DNA of 64,000 bases from SHLQ01 sp964451305 (GCA_964451305.1 CAYVHV010000019.1:5896-69895); one strand, 5' to 3'. Shown: positions 53,652-63,042, counted from the first letter of the stretch. Translations and numbers: made by a program. The notes: generated by a model from the letters alone, not told the origin.

Positions 53652-54835
53652 GACGCGTCCGTCTCCGGCAGGTTGACCCCGATGAGTGCTGCTGCTGCGG
53701 CGAGTCCGGCTCCCGCGTTCTCATTCGTACCTTCACCATCGAGAATGGCACGGGCGAGGGCATCGATTGCGTCGCGTGCGGTTGGGGCGTCGAGGTCATC
53801 ATCGAGCGCGGCTCGCACGTTCTCGAGCGCTGGCGCCGGATCGGGTCCGGTGCCCGCCTCTACGGCTGCGACGATTCGGTTGAACCGTTCTTCGCCTTCG
53901 TCGATGTCGCCATCGAACCATTCCCAATCATCGCGGTAGTGGTGGCCCATCAACGCCAATCGCACGGCTTGCGGCGGGTGGGACTTCACGAGTTCGCTGA
54001 CGAACACGAGGTTGCCGAGCGACTTCGACATTTTTGTGCCCTGGTAGGCAACCATGCCGGTGTGCATCCAGTGGTTTACAAACTTCTCGCCGTAGCCGTG
54101 TTCGGACTGGGCTTGCTCGGCTTCGTGGTGCGGGAAGATGAGGTCGCTACCGCCGCCGTGAAGGTCGAGGGTGACGCCGAATTGGTCCCAGCTCATTGCG
54201 CTGCATTCGATGTGCCAGCCGGGTCGGCCGGGTCCGAACGGCGAATCCCAGCTGGGTTCGTCGTCTGCGGAGGGCTGCCACAGGATGAAGTCGAGCGGGT
54301 TGCGTTGGCGGAGGTCGGTTGGGGTTCCGCCGCGTTCAGCAGCGAGGGCGAGCATGGTGTCTTCGGCGTAGCCCGATAGGCGACCGAACTCAGGTGCGGT
54401 GCTGACGTCGAACCAGGTGGTGCCTTCTTTGGTGTAGGTGTGGCCTTTGTCTTCGAGCTTTTTGACGATGTCGACGATCGCGTCGATCGACTCGGTCGCA
54501 CGGGGCTCAGCGATGGGCGGACGCATGTTGAGCGCATCGACATCGCCGTGGAAGCGCTTCATCTCGGTTGCGGCGAGTTCGAGAAAGTCGATGCCGAGTT
54601 CGCGAGCTTTGGGAAGGATCGAGTCGTCGACGTCGGTCACGTTGCGAACCATCTCGACGGTGTGGCCGAGGTCTTCGAGCCGCCGAATTAGCAGGTCGTA
54701 TGTGAGGTAGGTATTGGCGTGCCCGAGGTGAGTCGAGTCATACGGCGTGATGCCGCAGATGTAGATGCGAACGATCGGACCCGGTTCGAACGGGACAACC
54801 ATCGACTGACTGGTATCGAAGAGGTGAAGCACCAT
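53648..54835 (-). CDS. mshC: mycothiol ligase MshC (cysteine:GlcN-Ins ligase)
   Basis: 395 aa. Homologous to CysS but specific for 1-D-myo-inosityl glucosamine, adding cysteine in mycothiol synthesis. It differs from CysS at the marker YICGITPYDSTHLGHA (the MshC form, versus CGPTVYD) and has KMSKSLGN. The length fits MshC and is shorter than cysS. The gene precedes cysS on the minus strand and overlaps it by 4 nt. The co-location of a low-molecular-weight thiol enzyme with its tRNA synthetase relative suggests a duplication in place. Confidence 0.93.
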   Translation of the reverse strand: MVLHLFDTSQSMVVPFEPGPIVRIYICGITPYDSTHLGHANTYLTYDLLIRRLEDLGHTVEMVRNVTDVDDSILPKARELGIDFLELAATEMKRFHGDVDALNMRPPIAEPRATESIDAIVDIVKKLEDKGHTYTKEGTTWFDVSTAPEFGRLSGYAEDTMLALAAERGGTPTDLRQRNPLDFILWQPSADDEPSWDSPFGPGRPGWHIECSAMSWDQFGVTLDLHGGGSDLIFPHHEAEQAQSEHGYGEKFVNHWMHTGMVAYQGTKMSKSLGNLVFVSELVKSHPPQAVRLALMGHHYRDDWEWFDGDIDEGEERFNRIVAAVEAGTGPDPAPALENVRAALDDDLDAPTARDAIDALARAILDGEGTNENAGAGLAAAAALIGVNLPETDAS

Positions 54836-54923
54836 ATGACATTACCGGGTTTGCGATCGCTGGCGTCCGAACGACTCCCCAAGACACTCCTACCACCCAA
54901 CCCTTCGATTTGGGGTCAGACCC

Positions 54924-55694
54924 CTAGGGGGTGGCGACGACGCACGCGGTGCCGGCGTCTTCGACGAACTCGAAGTCTCCGAGTTCGGCCGCATCATCGT
55001 TTTGGCCGAAGTCGGGCAGCCCCGACACGATGACATCGATGTCGTCGGCGTTCGCACCTTGGTCGACCATCTGTTGTCGGTACGCCTCAACGAGTGCGAT
55101 GGTCGTTTGGTCGAACGCTGCTTGCATGCAATCGCTCCCACCGATGACCGTCTGGGCAAAAGCAAACGCCGCCGGGGTGAGTTCGTCGTCTTCGTTGGTG
55201 AACGGCAAGGCTTCGATCACTTGGTTGACGATGCCTCGGTCGGTTGTCACCGAATCCATCGTCGCAATCGCGTCGACGCGAGGACGGACGAATTCGATCG
55301 CTTCAGCGTCGATGATCACGCCGATCGTTCCATCCGCCCGTTCGTTGACCTCGACGCCATCGGCTGCAACGCACGTGTCGACATCTCCAATCGCTCTCAT
55401 GCGGATCGTGTCGGTGCTGACCGTCGCCCCGGCGACCGAGGTTCGCTGTGTGCCGACGACGGGAACTTCGGCTTCGATTCGAGCTCGACAGTCGAGTGCG
55501 ATGGGGGTGATGTCAATGATGCGAGCAGGGCCCACGTCTTCGGTATCGATCTCGATGACCGTCTCTTCTTGAACAACGTTCTCCCACGGCCAGGTGAAGT
55601 CGATCCATCCGAACGAAACGAATGCGAAAACGAGGACGAGCGAAAGCACGAAGACACCAGCGACGGTTGCGAAGGCGACGAGTGCTTTGCTCAA
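54924..55694 (-). CDS. membrane-anchored DUF4230-like protein
   Basis: 256 aa. One N-terminal membrane segment (about residues 5-30) followed by a secreted beta/alpha domain. The segments EVNERADGTIGVIIDAEAIE and the Cys-containing VGDVDTCVAADG resemble DUF4230, but I am not sure. The C-terminal FVEDAGTACVVATP ends with a Cys. It lies upstream of mshC on the minus strand with an 88-nt gap, and downstream of a structured region that ends in a terminator-like hairpin. Confidence 0.65.
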   Translation of the reverse strand: MSKALVAFATVAGVFVLSLVLVFAFVSFGWIDFTWPWENVVQEETVIEIDTEDVGPARIIDITPIALDCRARIEAEVPVVGTQRTSVAGATVSTDTIRMRAIGDVDTCVAADGVEVNERADGTIGVIIDAEAIEFVRPRVDAIATMDSVTTDRGIVNQVIEALPFTNEDDELTPAAFAFAQTVIGGSDCMQAAFDQTTIALVEAYRQQMVDQGANADDIDVIVSGLPDFGQNDDAAELGDFEFVEDAGTACVVATP

Positions 55695-55767
55695 TGAAGT
55701 GGTCCTCTCATGTGGAATCAGTGTAGTTCTTCGGCGCAGATGGCTCGTAGGAGCCGAATGCGGGCGG

Positions 55768-55950
55768 AAAAAGACCCAAGCCCGAGCCGTGGCGGGATAC
55801 GACTCGGGCTTGAGATTTTCACCGTCCTACCCTCGGGTAGTCGGTGGTGGCCTGAAAGGAGGGAGGACAGGCCAGCGATTTGAATCCGACACCGCACCGG
55901 TGGCGGGTACCAATACGGTGCCGGACAAAGTCCAGACGCACCACCGAAAA
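55768..55950 (-). ncRNA. candidate structured RNA or leader ending in a strong terminator
   Basis: In the 319-nt gap 55695-56013. Read on the minus strand, several hairpins stack: GGAC/GTCC, GCACCG/CGGTGC, TGGCCTG/CAGGCCA around a pyrimidine-rich loop, and CTACC/GGTAG. An 8-bp closing helix (55939-55946 with 55842-55849) could enclose three of them. That helix competes with an extended form of the CTACC hairpin because ACCG at 55821-55824 pairs with the same CGGT. The 3' end is a 12-bp hairpin at 55778-55811 (AAGCCCGAG with CTCGGGCTT), followed by five T. This may be an independent RNA or a leader of the gene at 54924. No Rfam family is recognised by eye. Confidence 0.5.
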
Positions 55951-56013
55951 CAAAAGTCGCGGAGTTTCTAAATTAATTTTCCAGCCGAAACGTGGCCGAA
56001 ATCAAAGGCCAAA

Positions 56014-57384
56014 TTACAGGACATTGTCGAAGAAGCTCTCGAGCAGGTTGAGCTGGTCCACGGTTGGCTGCCCGGCGATCTCCGATGAGCTCGAATCGCC
56101 GATGGCCCACACGGCGAATGCCTCGGCAAAGTCGCCGGCGCCACTCTGAAAATCGCTCGCAAATGCATCGGCCCACCACGGGGAATCCGAGATGTCGCGA
56201 GCTACCAGCCATTGGTTCCGTTCGGCGGCGGTCATATGGGTCACGTCCATTGCGTGACCGAGTTCGTGAGCGACGATCGATGCCAAACGCTCGGGTGTGT
56301 CGCTCTCGCGAACGAAGATCTCAATCGACTGATCGTAGGGGTAGGTCAGCCCGCGGAAACTGTCGTTATGGCCGCGATAGGTAATCTCCCAACCGGGCAA
56401 CACTTCTTCCCAGTCGAACGGGAGTAACGCTTCAGCTGCATGACCGATCTCGGTCGCTTCTGTAGTTGGTGTGAGCGATTCAGATGCCACGACCGAAGCC
56501 GGTCGATCGATCTGCGGTTCGTTGCTGGCGGGGATCGATGTGGGAGATGCCGAAGATGTTGACGACCCGCTGCCCGAAGACACGCCCGACGCGGTGATCG
56601 TCGTGTCCGCTGTGGTGTTCTCAGAGGCGGGGAGGTCGCTCGTGGGGCCTGGAGCGAGCTGGACTCCAGCGATGGTCGAATCGGCGTCAGGTTCTGGGTT
56701 GGCGTCGGCCAAGAGCTGTTGGGTGTCGACGAAGTCACCGCTCGGCGATGACGAGGAGAGCATCACGAGGGCGCCAACGGAGGTCACTCCGACCAAGGCT
56801 CCCGCAGCCGGAACCCACACTCGCTTGCGAAACCAGCTGAAAAGGCCGAAGACCGTTTCGTTCTCAGGCTCCATGGCGAGGAGCAGTTGTTCCTCGATGA
56901 GTTCTCGGCGCTCTTTGAGCGACGCGGAAAGGATGTCGAGGTCTTCATCTCGAAGCGTGACCTTCGTGCCCGGCGTGTTGTTTCGGAGAAGGTAGACGAG
57001 CGACAGGTAGCGGTCGAGGACATGTTCTCGAGCGTCAGAGTCGAGCGGGAGGGCGTGGCTCGATGCGGTCATCAGTTGGTCATCGAGGTCGATGACGAGT
57101 CCGCTGCGCTGCGGGACGATCGGTCCGCAGTCGATCTGGTAGAGCTCGGTGACCCGTTTGATGAGGTCATCGTCGAGCAGTTGATGCCCGGCCTCAAGGT
57201 CACTGAGTTCGCCGACAGTGAACTCGCTTCGGTGAGCGAGTTGCTCGAGGTCTGAGCCGGTGCGAAGCCGTGCTTCGGACAGGAGTTGGCCGAGACGATT
57301 CGGAGGTACGGCGGTTTTGACGTTCGTATCTAGTCGTTCCACACGTCTTTGTTCGGCACGCGAGGTCGCCCTCCGTAGAGGCAT
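56014..57384 (-). CDS. membrane protein with XRE-type HTH and extracytoplasmic zinc metalloprotease domain
   Basis: 456 aa. Residues 27-85 are an XRE-like helix-turn-helix (RLGQLLSEARLRTG, then FTVGELSDLEAG). One membrane span lies at about residues 190-211 (PAAGALVGVTSVGALVML). A Ser/Thr-rich linker leads to a zincin domain with VAHELGHAMDVTH (H373, E374, H377) and a candidate third ligand in GDFAEAFAVW (E421). This places DNA-binding inside and a protease-like domain outside. It may be a membrane-tethered one-component sensor. An 88-nt gap separates it upstream from no same-strand gene. Confidence 0.8.
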   Translation of the reverse strand: MPLRRATSRAEQRRVERLDTNVKTAVPPNRLGQLLSEARLRTGSDLEQLAHRSEFTVGELSDLEAGHQLLDDDLIKRVTELYQIDCGPIVPQRSGLVIDLDDQLMTASSHALPLDSDAREHVLDRYLSLVYLLRNNTPGTKVTLRDEDLDILSASLKERRELIEEQLLLAMEPENETVFGLFSWFRKRVWVPAAGALVGVTSVGALVMLSSSSPSGDFVDTQQLLADANPEPDADSTIAGVQLAPGPTSDLPASENTTADTTITASGVSSGSGSSTSSASPTSIPASNEPQIDRPASVVASESLTPTTEATEIGHAAEALLPFDWEEVLPGWEITYRGHNDSFRGLTYPYDQSIEIFVRESDTPERLASIVAHELGHAMDVTHMTAAERNQWLVARDISDSPWWADAFASDFQSGAGDFAEAFAVWAIGDSSSSEIAGQPTVDQLNLLESFFDNVL

Positions 57385-57457
57385 TTCGACATGTTTATGG
57401 TCGGACGATCGACCCTTGACATTCCTCGACCGAGGTGTCGTCTCCCCATGCCGTGTT

Positions 57458-60043
57458 CTATTCGCTGTTGATGGCGGAGAGTACGTTCATTCGTGATGCT
57501 CGCCATGCGGGGAAGAGCGCTGCGAAGATGCCGGCGAGAGAAGCGAAGATCACCATGATGATGATCCGCGGCCACGGAATCGCAAAGGCGCTAAGGAAGT
57601 CTTCGGGGATTGCGGTGACGATGATCGCACCGAGGGCTACGCCGAGAACGGTGCCGAGCACGGCACCGACGGCAGAGATGATGACTGCCTCCCAACGGAT
57701 CATCCGGCGCGTCTGGCGGCGAACCATACCAATCGCTCGAAGCAGGCCGAGCTCGCGGGTTCGTTCGAAGACCGAGAGCGCGAGGGTGTTCGCAATGCCG
57801 AGAAGGGCGATGAAGATGGTCAGCCCGAGGAGGACGGTGAGCAGGTTGAGGATGAAGTCGATTTGTTCGGAGAAGGTCTGGCGGAATTCTGCTGACGACT
57901 GAAACATGAGGTTCGGGTATTCGACTTGCAGCTCGTTGAACTCGGCATCGGCGGCGTCGACGGTGACGCCTTCAGCAACGCTTGCGGCGACCCAGTCGTT
58001 GGCACGCTGAGGAGTGAGCGTTTCGAACCGCTCGAAGTTGAGCAAGATCTGGCCGGAGATCTGTGCCTCTTCAAAGATGGTGACCACTTCCAGCGGTATG
58101 AACCCCGTCGTCTCGTCATCGAGTGCGACATTGATCGAGTCGCCTATACCGATGCCGAGGTCTTCGGCCACGGTGTCGCGGATGCCCGCGGTATTGGTCG
58201 TGATGTCGTCGAGGGAACCTGCGATGACCGACAGGTTGAAGAGACCGTCGATGTTCTCGTAGTCGAAGGCCGCAACATCTCGGCTGCTGATGTCTTCACC
58301 GACAGGGACTTCGGCGGCGAGGTCCCGCTCCAGCATGATGTTCGTGTATTTGACCGCCGTGACATTGCCGAAGGCATCGTTGTTCTCGATCGCTTCGACA
58401 ACCTCGTTTGGGATGTCGGCTCCGTCGTTGTTGCTCGTGACGAGAAAGTCGCCCTGAACCGCACTGTTGAGAATGTTCTCAAACTCGGATTTGAATGACT
58501 CGCCGAGCACCGATGCGCCGGAGACGAGGGAGAGACCGATCATCAACGCGGCGGCCGTCGTGGCGGTGCGGCGTGGGTTGCGGGCCGAGTTCTCTTTGGC
58601 GAGGTGGCCTGCGGTGCCGAACGGAATGGACAGCGGTGCGCCGATGATGCGACTGAGCGGTCCTGCGACGAGGGGACTGAGAAGGGTGACGCCAATAAAC
58701 AAGAGCCCTGCGCCCACGCCGAGCGGCACGAGGATTTCGGTGACGCCGTTGGCTCCTCCGAAGAGGCCGAGCGCCATGAGCGCAAGCCCGAGTGCGGTGA
58801 TTACCGCTGCGATGATGAAGCGGATCGTCGACTTCTTCTTCTCGTCGGATTGACCGGTGATGGCCGCAACTGGTGAGGTGCGTGCAGCGCCGATCGCGGG
58901 GAAGATCGCTGCGAGGGCGGTCACGGCGGTTCCGACGATGAATGCGTAGAGCACGGTTGCTGGAGCGATGACGATCCCGAATTCGGGGATGCCCACGCCG
59001 ACTTGATTCAGGATCGCTCGGAGTCCGATCGCGATGACGACTCCGGCGCCGATTCCGGTGATCGAGGCGATCAGTCCAATAACTACCGATTCGGCAACGA
59101 CCGACTTCATGATCTGTCGAGGGGTTGCGCCTATGGCACGGAGCAGGCCGAGCTCGCGGGTGCGTTGGCTGGTCGTGATTGCAAACGTGTTCGAGATGAT
59201 GAAGATCGATACGAACAGCGAGACCAGGGCGAAGCCGAGGAGCACACCGCCGATGATGTCGAGCACCTGGTTGAATTCACCCTGTGTTTCAGCGACCAGG
59301 TCTTCTTGGGTCTGGACGATGAGAACCGAGTCTGACGCGTCCGCGCCGATCGCCGTCGTGACCGCGGTGCTCAGTTCGTCGAGTGGCACCGAGCCATCGG
59401 CCACGATCGGCAGCGAGTCGAAACGATCGCTGTCGTAGAGGAGGTAGTCCTGGAGCGTCTCGTCGAGGAGAGAAAGATAGGTGGGTCCTTCGATGAATCC
59501 TTCGAAGGTGAAGGTGCCGACCAGTTCGCCCGTGCGCCGGCCCGCCGGGGTGACGATGTCGTATGTGTCGCCGACGATGAAGCCGTGCTCGATGAGGCTC
59601 AGCGGGTCGATGACCCATTCGTTGATAGCGGTGGGCGCTCGTCCTTCGACGATCGAGCTCACGCTCCACGGTTCTTCGCTCCAGCCGAATGCGAGCTGCG
59701 GTGGACCTTGGAGGCTGATCGTGGTGCCGTCTGGTTTGATCGGTTGGATGAGGTTTTCGGCACCTTCGCCGGTGATGGTGAGCCCGGCGGTGCTGACCCC
59801 GTCGAGCGCGAGGACAATATCGAGTTCGTCCGGGCCGACGGGATCGTTGTCTGGATCGGAGGACGAGACGGCGAGGTCGAGACCGGAGACGACTTCGGTA
59901 GCAAGGTCGTCGAAGATCTCCTTCAACCCGTCGCGCAGGACGAACGACGACACGACGAACCCGACACCGAGCACGATGGCGAATGTGGTGAGGAGCAGGC
60001 GAACCTTGTTTTGGGCGAGGTTCTTTACCGCCAGCCGGAGCAT
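57458..60043 (-). CDS. ABC transporter permease (FtsX/MacB family)
   Basis: 861 aa. Two MacB periplasmic core domains and two FtsX-type segments, ending RASRMNVLSAINSE. The usual start MLRLAVKNLAQNKVRLLLTTF is present. It lies 2 nt after the ATPase gene on the minus strand, so the pair forms one exporter. The substrate (lipoprotein, peptide or drug) cannot be told from sequence. It is a shorter paralogue of the 1027-aa permease at 42948. Confidence 0.9.
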   Translation of the reverse strand: MLRLAVKNLAQNKVRLLLTTFAIVLGVGFVVSSFVLRDGLKEIFDDLATEVVSGLDLAVSSSDPDNDPVGPDELDIVLALDGVSTAGLTITGEGAENLIQPIKPDGTTISLQGPPQLAFGWSEEPWSVSSIVEGRAPTAINEWVIDPLSLIEHGFIVGDTYDIVTPAGRRTGELVGTFTFEGFIEGPTYLSLLDETLQDYLLYDSDRFDSLPIVADGSVPLDELSTAVTTAIGADASDSVLIVQTQEDLVAETQGEFNQVLDIIGGVLLGFALVSLFVSIFIISNTFAITTSQRTRELGLLRAIGATPRQIMKSVVAESVVIGLIASITGIGAGVVIAIGLRAILNQVGVGIPEFGIVIAPATVLYAFIVGTAVTALAAIFPAIGAARTSPVAAITGQSDEKKKSTIRFIIAAVITALGLALMALGLFGGANGVTEILVPLGVGAGLLFIGVTLLSPLVAGPLSRIIGAPLSIPFGTAGHLAKENSARNPRRTATTAAALMIGLSLVSGASVLGESFKSEFENILNSAVQGDFLVTSNNDGADIPNEVVEAIENNDAFGNVTAVKYTNIMLERDLAAEVPVGEDISSRDVAAFDYENIDGLFNLSVIAGSLDDITTNTAGIRDTVAEDLGIGIGDSINVALDDETTGFIPLEVVTIFEEAQISGQILLNFERFETLTPQRANDWVAASVAEGVTVDAADAEFNELQVEYPNLMFQSSAEFRQTFSEQIDFILNLLTVLLGLTIFIALLGIANTLALSVFERTRELGLLRAIGMVRRQTRRMIRWEAVIISAVGAVLGTVLGVALGAIIVTAIPEDFLSAFAIPWPRIIIMVIFASLAGIFAALFPAWRASRMNVLSAINSE

Positions 60044-60045
60044 GG

Positions 60046-60804
60046 CTAGGAGTCCTGGGGGTTTGAGGCGCTGACTGTTGCTGCTCGGAGCTGTGAGAGG
60101 ATCGAGTCGGTCGTTGGGTCTTGGAGCTCGCTGACGATCTTGCCGTCGGCGAGGAAGAGCACGCGATCGGCGTAGGCGGCAGCGACGGGGTCGTGGGTGA
60201 CCATCACGATGGTCTGGCCAAATTCGGTGACTGCCCTGCGCATAAATTCGAGGATCTCGGCACCGGTTTGACTGTCGAGGTTTCCGGTTGGTTCGTCGGC
60301 GAAGATGACGTCGGGTCGAGAGGCGAGCGCTCGGGCGACAGCGACGCGTTGTTGCTGACCGCCGGAGAGTTCGTTCGGCTTATGCGAGAGGCGGTCGGCG
60401 AGGCCGACGGCTTGCACGACTTCATCGAGGAGTGCTTGGTCGGGTTTTGCCTTTCCGAGGTCGAGAGGGAGGGTGATGTTCTCGAGTGCGGTGAGGGTTG
60501 GGATGAGGTTGAAGGCCTGGAAGACGAACCCGATCTTGGTGCGTCGCAGGAGGGTGAGCTGTTTCTCGTTGAGTTCGCTCAGGTTCGTGTCGCCGACGAA
60601 CACTTGGCCGCTCGTGAGGCGGTCGAGGCCGGCGAGGCTGTGCATGAGTGTGGACTTGCCCGAACCCGACGGACCCATGATCGCGGTGAACTGGCCTTGG
60701 TCAAATGAGACGGTGACGTCGTCGAGTGCTCGTACTTCGGTATCGCCCGATCCGTATGTCTTGCATGCGTTGATCGTTCCTGCTGCGGCGATGGTTGTGT
60801 CCAT
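60046..60804 (-). CDS. ABC transporter ATP-binding protein (MacB/LolD type)
   Basis: 252 aa from ATG 60804 (a longer frame starts at 60816). Walker A is GPSGSGKSTLMHSLAGL, the signature is LSGGQQQRVAVARALA, and Walker B is VIFADEPTGNLD. This is the MacB/LolD-type ATPase that energises FtsX permeases. It immediately precedes the 861-aa permease and may also serve the orphan 1027-aa permease. Confidence 0.94.
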   Translation of the reverse strand: MDTTIAAAGTINACKTYGSGDTEVRALDDVTVSFDQGQFTAIMGPSGSGKSTLMHSLAGLDRLTSGQVFVGDTNLSELNEKQLTLLRRTKIGFVFQAFNLIPTLTALENITLPLDLGKAKPDQALLDEVVQAVGLADRLSHKPNELSGGQQQRVAVARALASRPDVIFADEPTGNLDSQTGAEILEFMRRAVTEFGQTIVMVTHDPVAAAYADRVLFLADGKIVSELQDPTTDSILSQLRAATVSASNPQDS

Positions 60805-60944
60805 GTGATCTCCCACGAGTAGTGCGTCCAGTCTCGCTTATCTGGAACGAGTTCGGACGCGTGAGTGGAGGTTGTTTGTCCACGGCGAAGTTTCAGGCGG
60901 TGGGAAGTGCTGACCGGAGTGTCGTGAGCTTGTAGCGTCGGGGT

Positions 60945-61631
60945 GTGGTCGACTTCTTTCTCAGCATCTTCGAGTCGGTCGAGGAAATCTTGACGGAGCT
61001 TTCGCAGAACCCATGGTTCTTGGTGATTCTGTTCTTTGTCGCCATGTTCGATTCGGTGTTTCCGGTCCTGCCGTCGGAGTTCAGTGTGATCGCTGGCGGT
61101 GTTGCTGCGGGGGCGGGTACGTTGATCGACGATCAGCGGGTTCTGTCGATTGTTCTTGTGATTTTGTTCGGTGCGCTCGGCGCGTTTGCAGGCGATTCTC
61201 TCGGGTATTTCATCGGTGGGAAGTCGGACAAGCTGCTGACCCGCGTGTTCTTCCGCGGTGAGAAGGGTGAGAAGCGGCTTGACGGGACGGCGCGACAGAT
61301 CCGTAAACGTGGTGGTTTGATGTTGGTAACGGCACGCTTCATCCCTGGTGGCCGCACCGCGATGACCTTCTCTTGCGGGCTTACCCGCCAGCCGTTTATC
61401 CCGTGGTTTATGAAGTGGGACTTGATTGCGGTAACGGTGTGGGCTGGGTACGCGGGTCTGCTCGGGTTCTTTGTCGCCGGTGCGGTGGAGAATCAAGGCA
61501 CTGCGATTTGGCTGGCCTTCGGTGTTGCGGTGGGCATTACAGTTCTTATCGAGGTCGGTCGCTGGGTGTTCGATCGATTTCGAGGGGCGGCGAACGAAGG
61601 TGAAGCTGAAGATCGGGTCCGAACGACATGA
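60945..61631 (+). CDS. DedA family membrane protein
   Basis: 228 aa from GTG 60945. The DedA signature is visible as VFPVLPSEFSVIAGGVAAG and later MLVTARFIPGGRTAMTFSCG, with four to six membrane helices. DedA proteins maintain membrane lipid or undecaprenyl phosphate balance. Its stop overlaps the patatin start (ATGA), so the two are co-translated. Confidence 0.9.
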   Translation: MVDFFLSIFESVEEILTELSQNPWFLVILFFVAMFDSVFPVLPSEFSVIAGGVAAGAGTLIDDQRVLSIVLVILFGALGAFAGDSLGYFIGGKSDKLLTRVFFRGEKGEKRLDGTARQIRKRGGLMLVTARFIPGGRTAMTFSCGLTRQPFIPWFMKWDLIAVTVWAGYAGLLGFFVAGAVENQGTAIWLAFGVAVGITVLIEVGRWVFDRFRGAANEGEAEDRVRTT

Positions 61632-62728
61632 CGTCCGCTGAGCGTTCCGTTGGGCCAGCAGTGCGTGATGTGCTGCTCGATCGTCTGGCTGCTGGGTCAC
61701 GGCCGGGGGAGCGCGACGACGACTATCGGGTTGTCCTCGCGATCGAAGGCGGCGGAATGCGAGGGGCGATCTCATCGGGAATGCTCCTCGCGCTTGAACA
61801 GTTGGGTCTGCGAGACAGCATCGATGAGGTGGTGGGGACATCGGCTGGCGCAATCGCTGGGGCGTTCTTCGTCACTGCGAAGGGAACAGCGGGGTCGGTG
61901 TTGTACTACACCGAGCTCAATAGCGATCGTTTCATGAGCCGCCGCCGCCTCGTGGGTGATGGCGCGGTCATGGACCTGGACTACCTCTTTGATGAAGCCA
62001 TGCCAGCCCATGGTCTCGAGTGGGAGCATCTGGTCGATTCGGACATTCCGCTCTGGGCGACGGTGACTCCCGCGACCGAGGATGATCCGTCGCGGTTGTA
62101 CCGAGTTGGTCGTTCGCCCGAGCACGCTCGAGCGGTGCTGAAGGCGACGGCGACGTTGCCCGTGTTCGCTGGGCCGTCACGCTTCATCGGCAGTCGGCCC
62201 TATGTCGATGGTGGGATGATCGAAGCTGTCCCGTGGTCGTCGGCAATCGAACGCAACGCGACGCACGTGCTCGTCATTCGAAGCCGTGGATTCAATGTTG
62301 ATGGCAAGATCGAACCGCACAACATTCTCGAACGTGGTGCGGCGCAGCGTGTTGTGAAGCGGGTGCATGGCCCGGTTGTCACCGAGGCGGTGAAGCGATC
62401 GAATGAACGATTCTGGTCGTCGACCGAAGGGCTTCGCTGCATCGTCGATGGCAACGGATCGTCGGTTGCGGCTGGCGGGCGGCCTGTAGTGGTCGAGGCG
62501 GTGCTTCCCGCTCCTGAGACGTACCTGCCCGATCGGCTCGAGGTTGACACTCATGTGCTGATGGATGCGCTGACCGCTGGAGCTCAGGCGATGATCGAAT
62601 ACGTCGATCTCGAAGGGTTTGCTGTGGAGCAGCGCGTCGTGGTGACTCATCCGCGTGCGCCGGTGGGGACGGTGCGGACGAACTCGTTGCGGCCGATCGT
62701 GTTGGATCGCCGACGAGCGCCTCGGTAG
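61628..62728 (+). CDS. patatin-like phospholipase
   Basis: 366 aa. The oxyanion motif EGGGMRGAISSGML, the nucleophile elbow GTSAGAIAG and the catalytic Asp in YVDGGMIEAVP form the patatin Ser-Asp dyad. It probably hydrolyses membrane phospholipids or acylglycerols. It overlaps dedA by 4 nt, suggesting linked membrane-lipid work. Confidence 0.92.
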   Translation: MTSAERSVGPAVRDVLLDRLAAGSRPGERDDDYRVVLAIEGGGMRGAISSGMLLALEQLGLRDSIDEVVGTSAGAIAGAFFVTAKGTAGSVLYYTELNSDRFMSRRRLVGDGAVMDLDYLFDEAMPAHGLEWEHLVDSDIPLWATVTPATEDDPSRLYRVGRSPEHARAVLKATATLPVFAGPSRFIGSRPYVDGGMIEAVPWSSAIERNATHVLVIRSRGFNVDGKIEPHNILERGAAQRVVKRVHGPVVTEAVKRSNERFWSSTEGLRCIVDGNGSSVAAGGRPVVVEAVLPAPETYLPDRLEVDTHVLMDALTAGAQAMIEYVDLEGFAVEQRVVVTHPRAPVGTVRTNSLRPIVLDRRRAPR

Positions 62729-62731
62729 TGA

Positions 62732-62839
62732 TTAGTACGTCGGTGGCCGAATCCCGTACGTCTGTTCAACCTCGAATCGGGCATCGACTAGGGGAGTGGT
62801 CAGGGCTGCTCGAAGGAACCGGCCAATCGCTCTGAACAT
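62732..62839 (-). CDS. possible very small protein
   Basis: 35 aa from ATG 62839, ending TYGIRPPTY; the frame is open to 62947 but the extra residues look random. The segment MFRAIGRFLRAALTT is amphipathic. No Shine-Dalgarno is obvious. It lies between patatin and the LysR gene, on the opposite strand. Kept only as a candidate. Confidence 0.25.
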   Translation of the reverse strand: MFRAIGRFLRAALTTPLVDARFEVEQTYGIRPPTY

Positions 62840-62945
62840 GGGCCGAAGCGGAGGGCGCCTGGCGTTCGTTTGCGTCGGTGCCGGTGGACATTCTTGGCGG
62901 GGCGTTACGGCGATGTGGGGTTGGTAGGTGCTGATGCAGTGAGTC

Positions 62946-63019
62946 ATGACTTCATTGTCAACTCATCACCATCCATTCACAAGCGACATTGTTTCATAGT
63001 TTTCATGACACGTTGTCAT
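62946..63019. promoter_or_regulatory. palindromic operator candidates upstream of the LysR gene
   Basis: ATGACA (63005-63010) and TGTCAT (63014-63019) form a perfect 6-bp inverted repeat around CGT, 23 nt before the ATG. A related motif at 62946-62960 (TGAC, six bases, GTCA) shares the TTGTCA half. Two such sites next to a divergent gap fit LysR-type autoregulation, by inference. Confidence 0.55.
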
Positions 63020-63042
63020 GTGCCTTCAGCTACGCTGCACGT

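Noticed and set aside
55880..55900. T-loop-like ATTCAAATC on the minus strand in the structured region
   Set aside because: No tRNA acceptor, D or anticodon arms could be built around it, so a tRNA gene is not supported.
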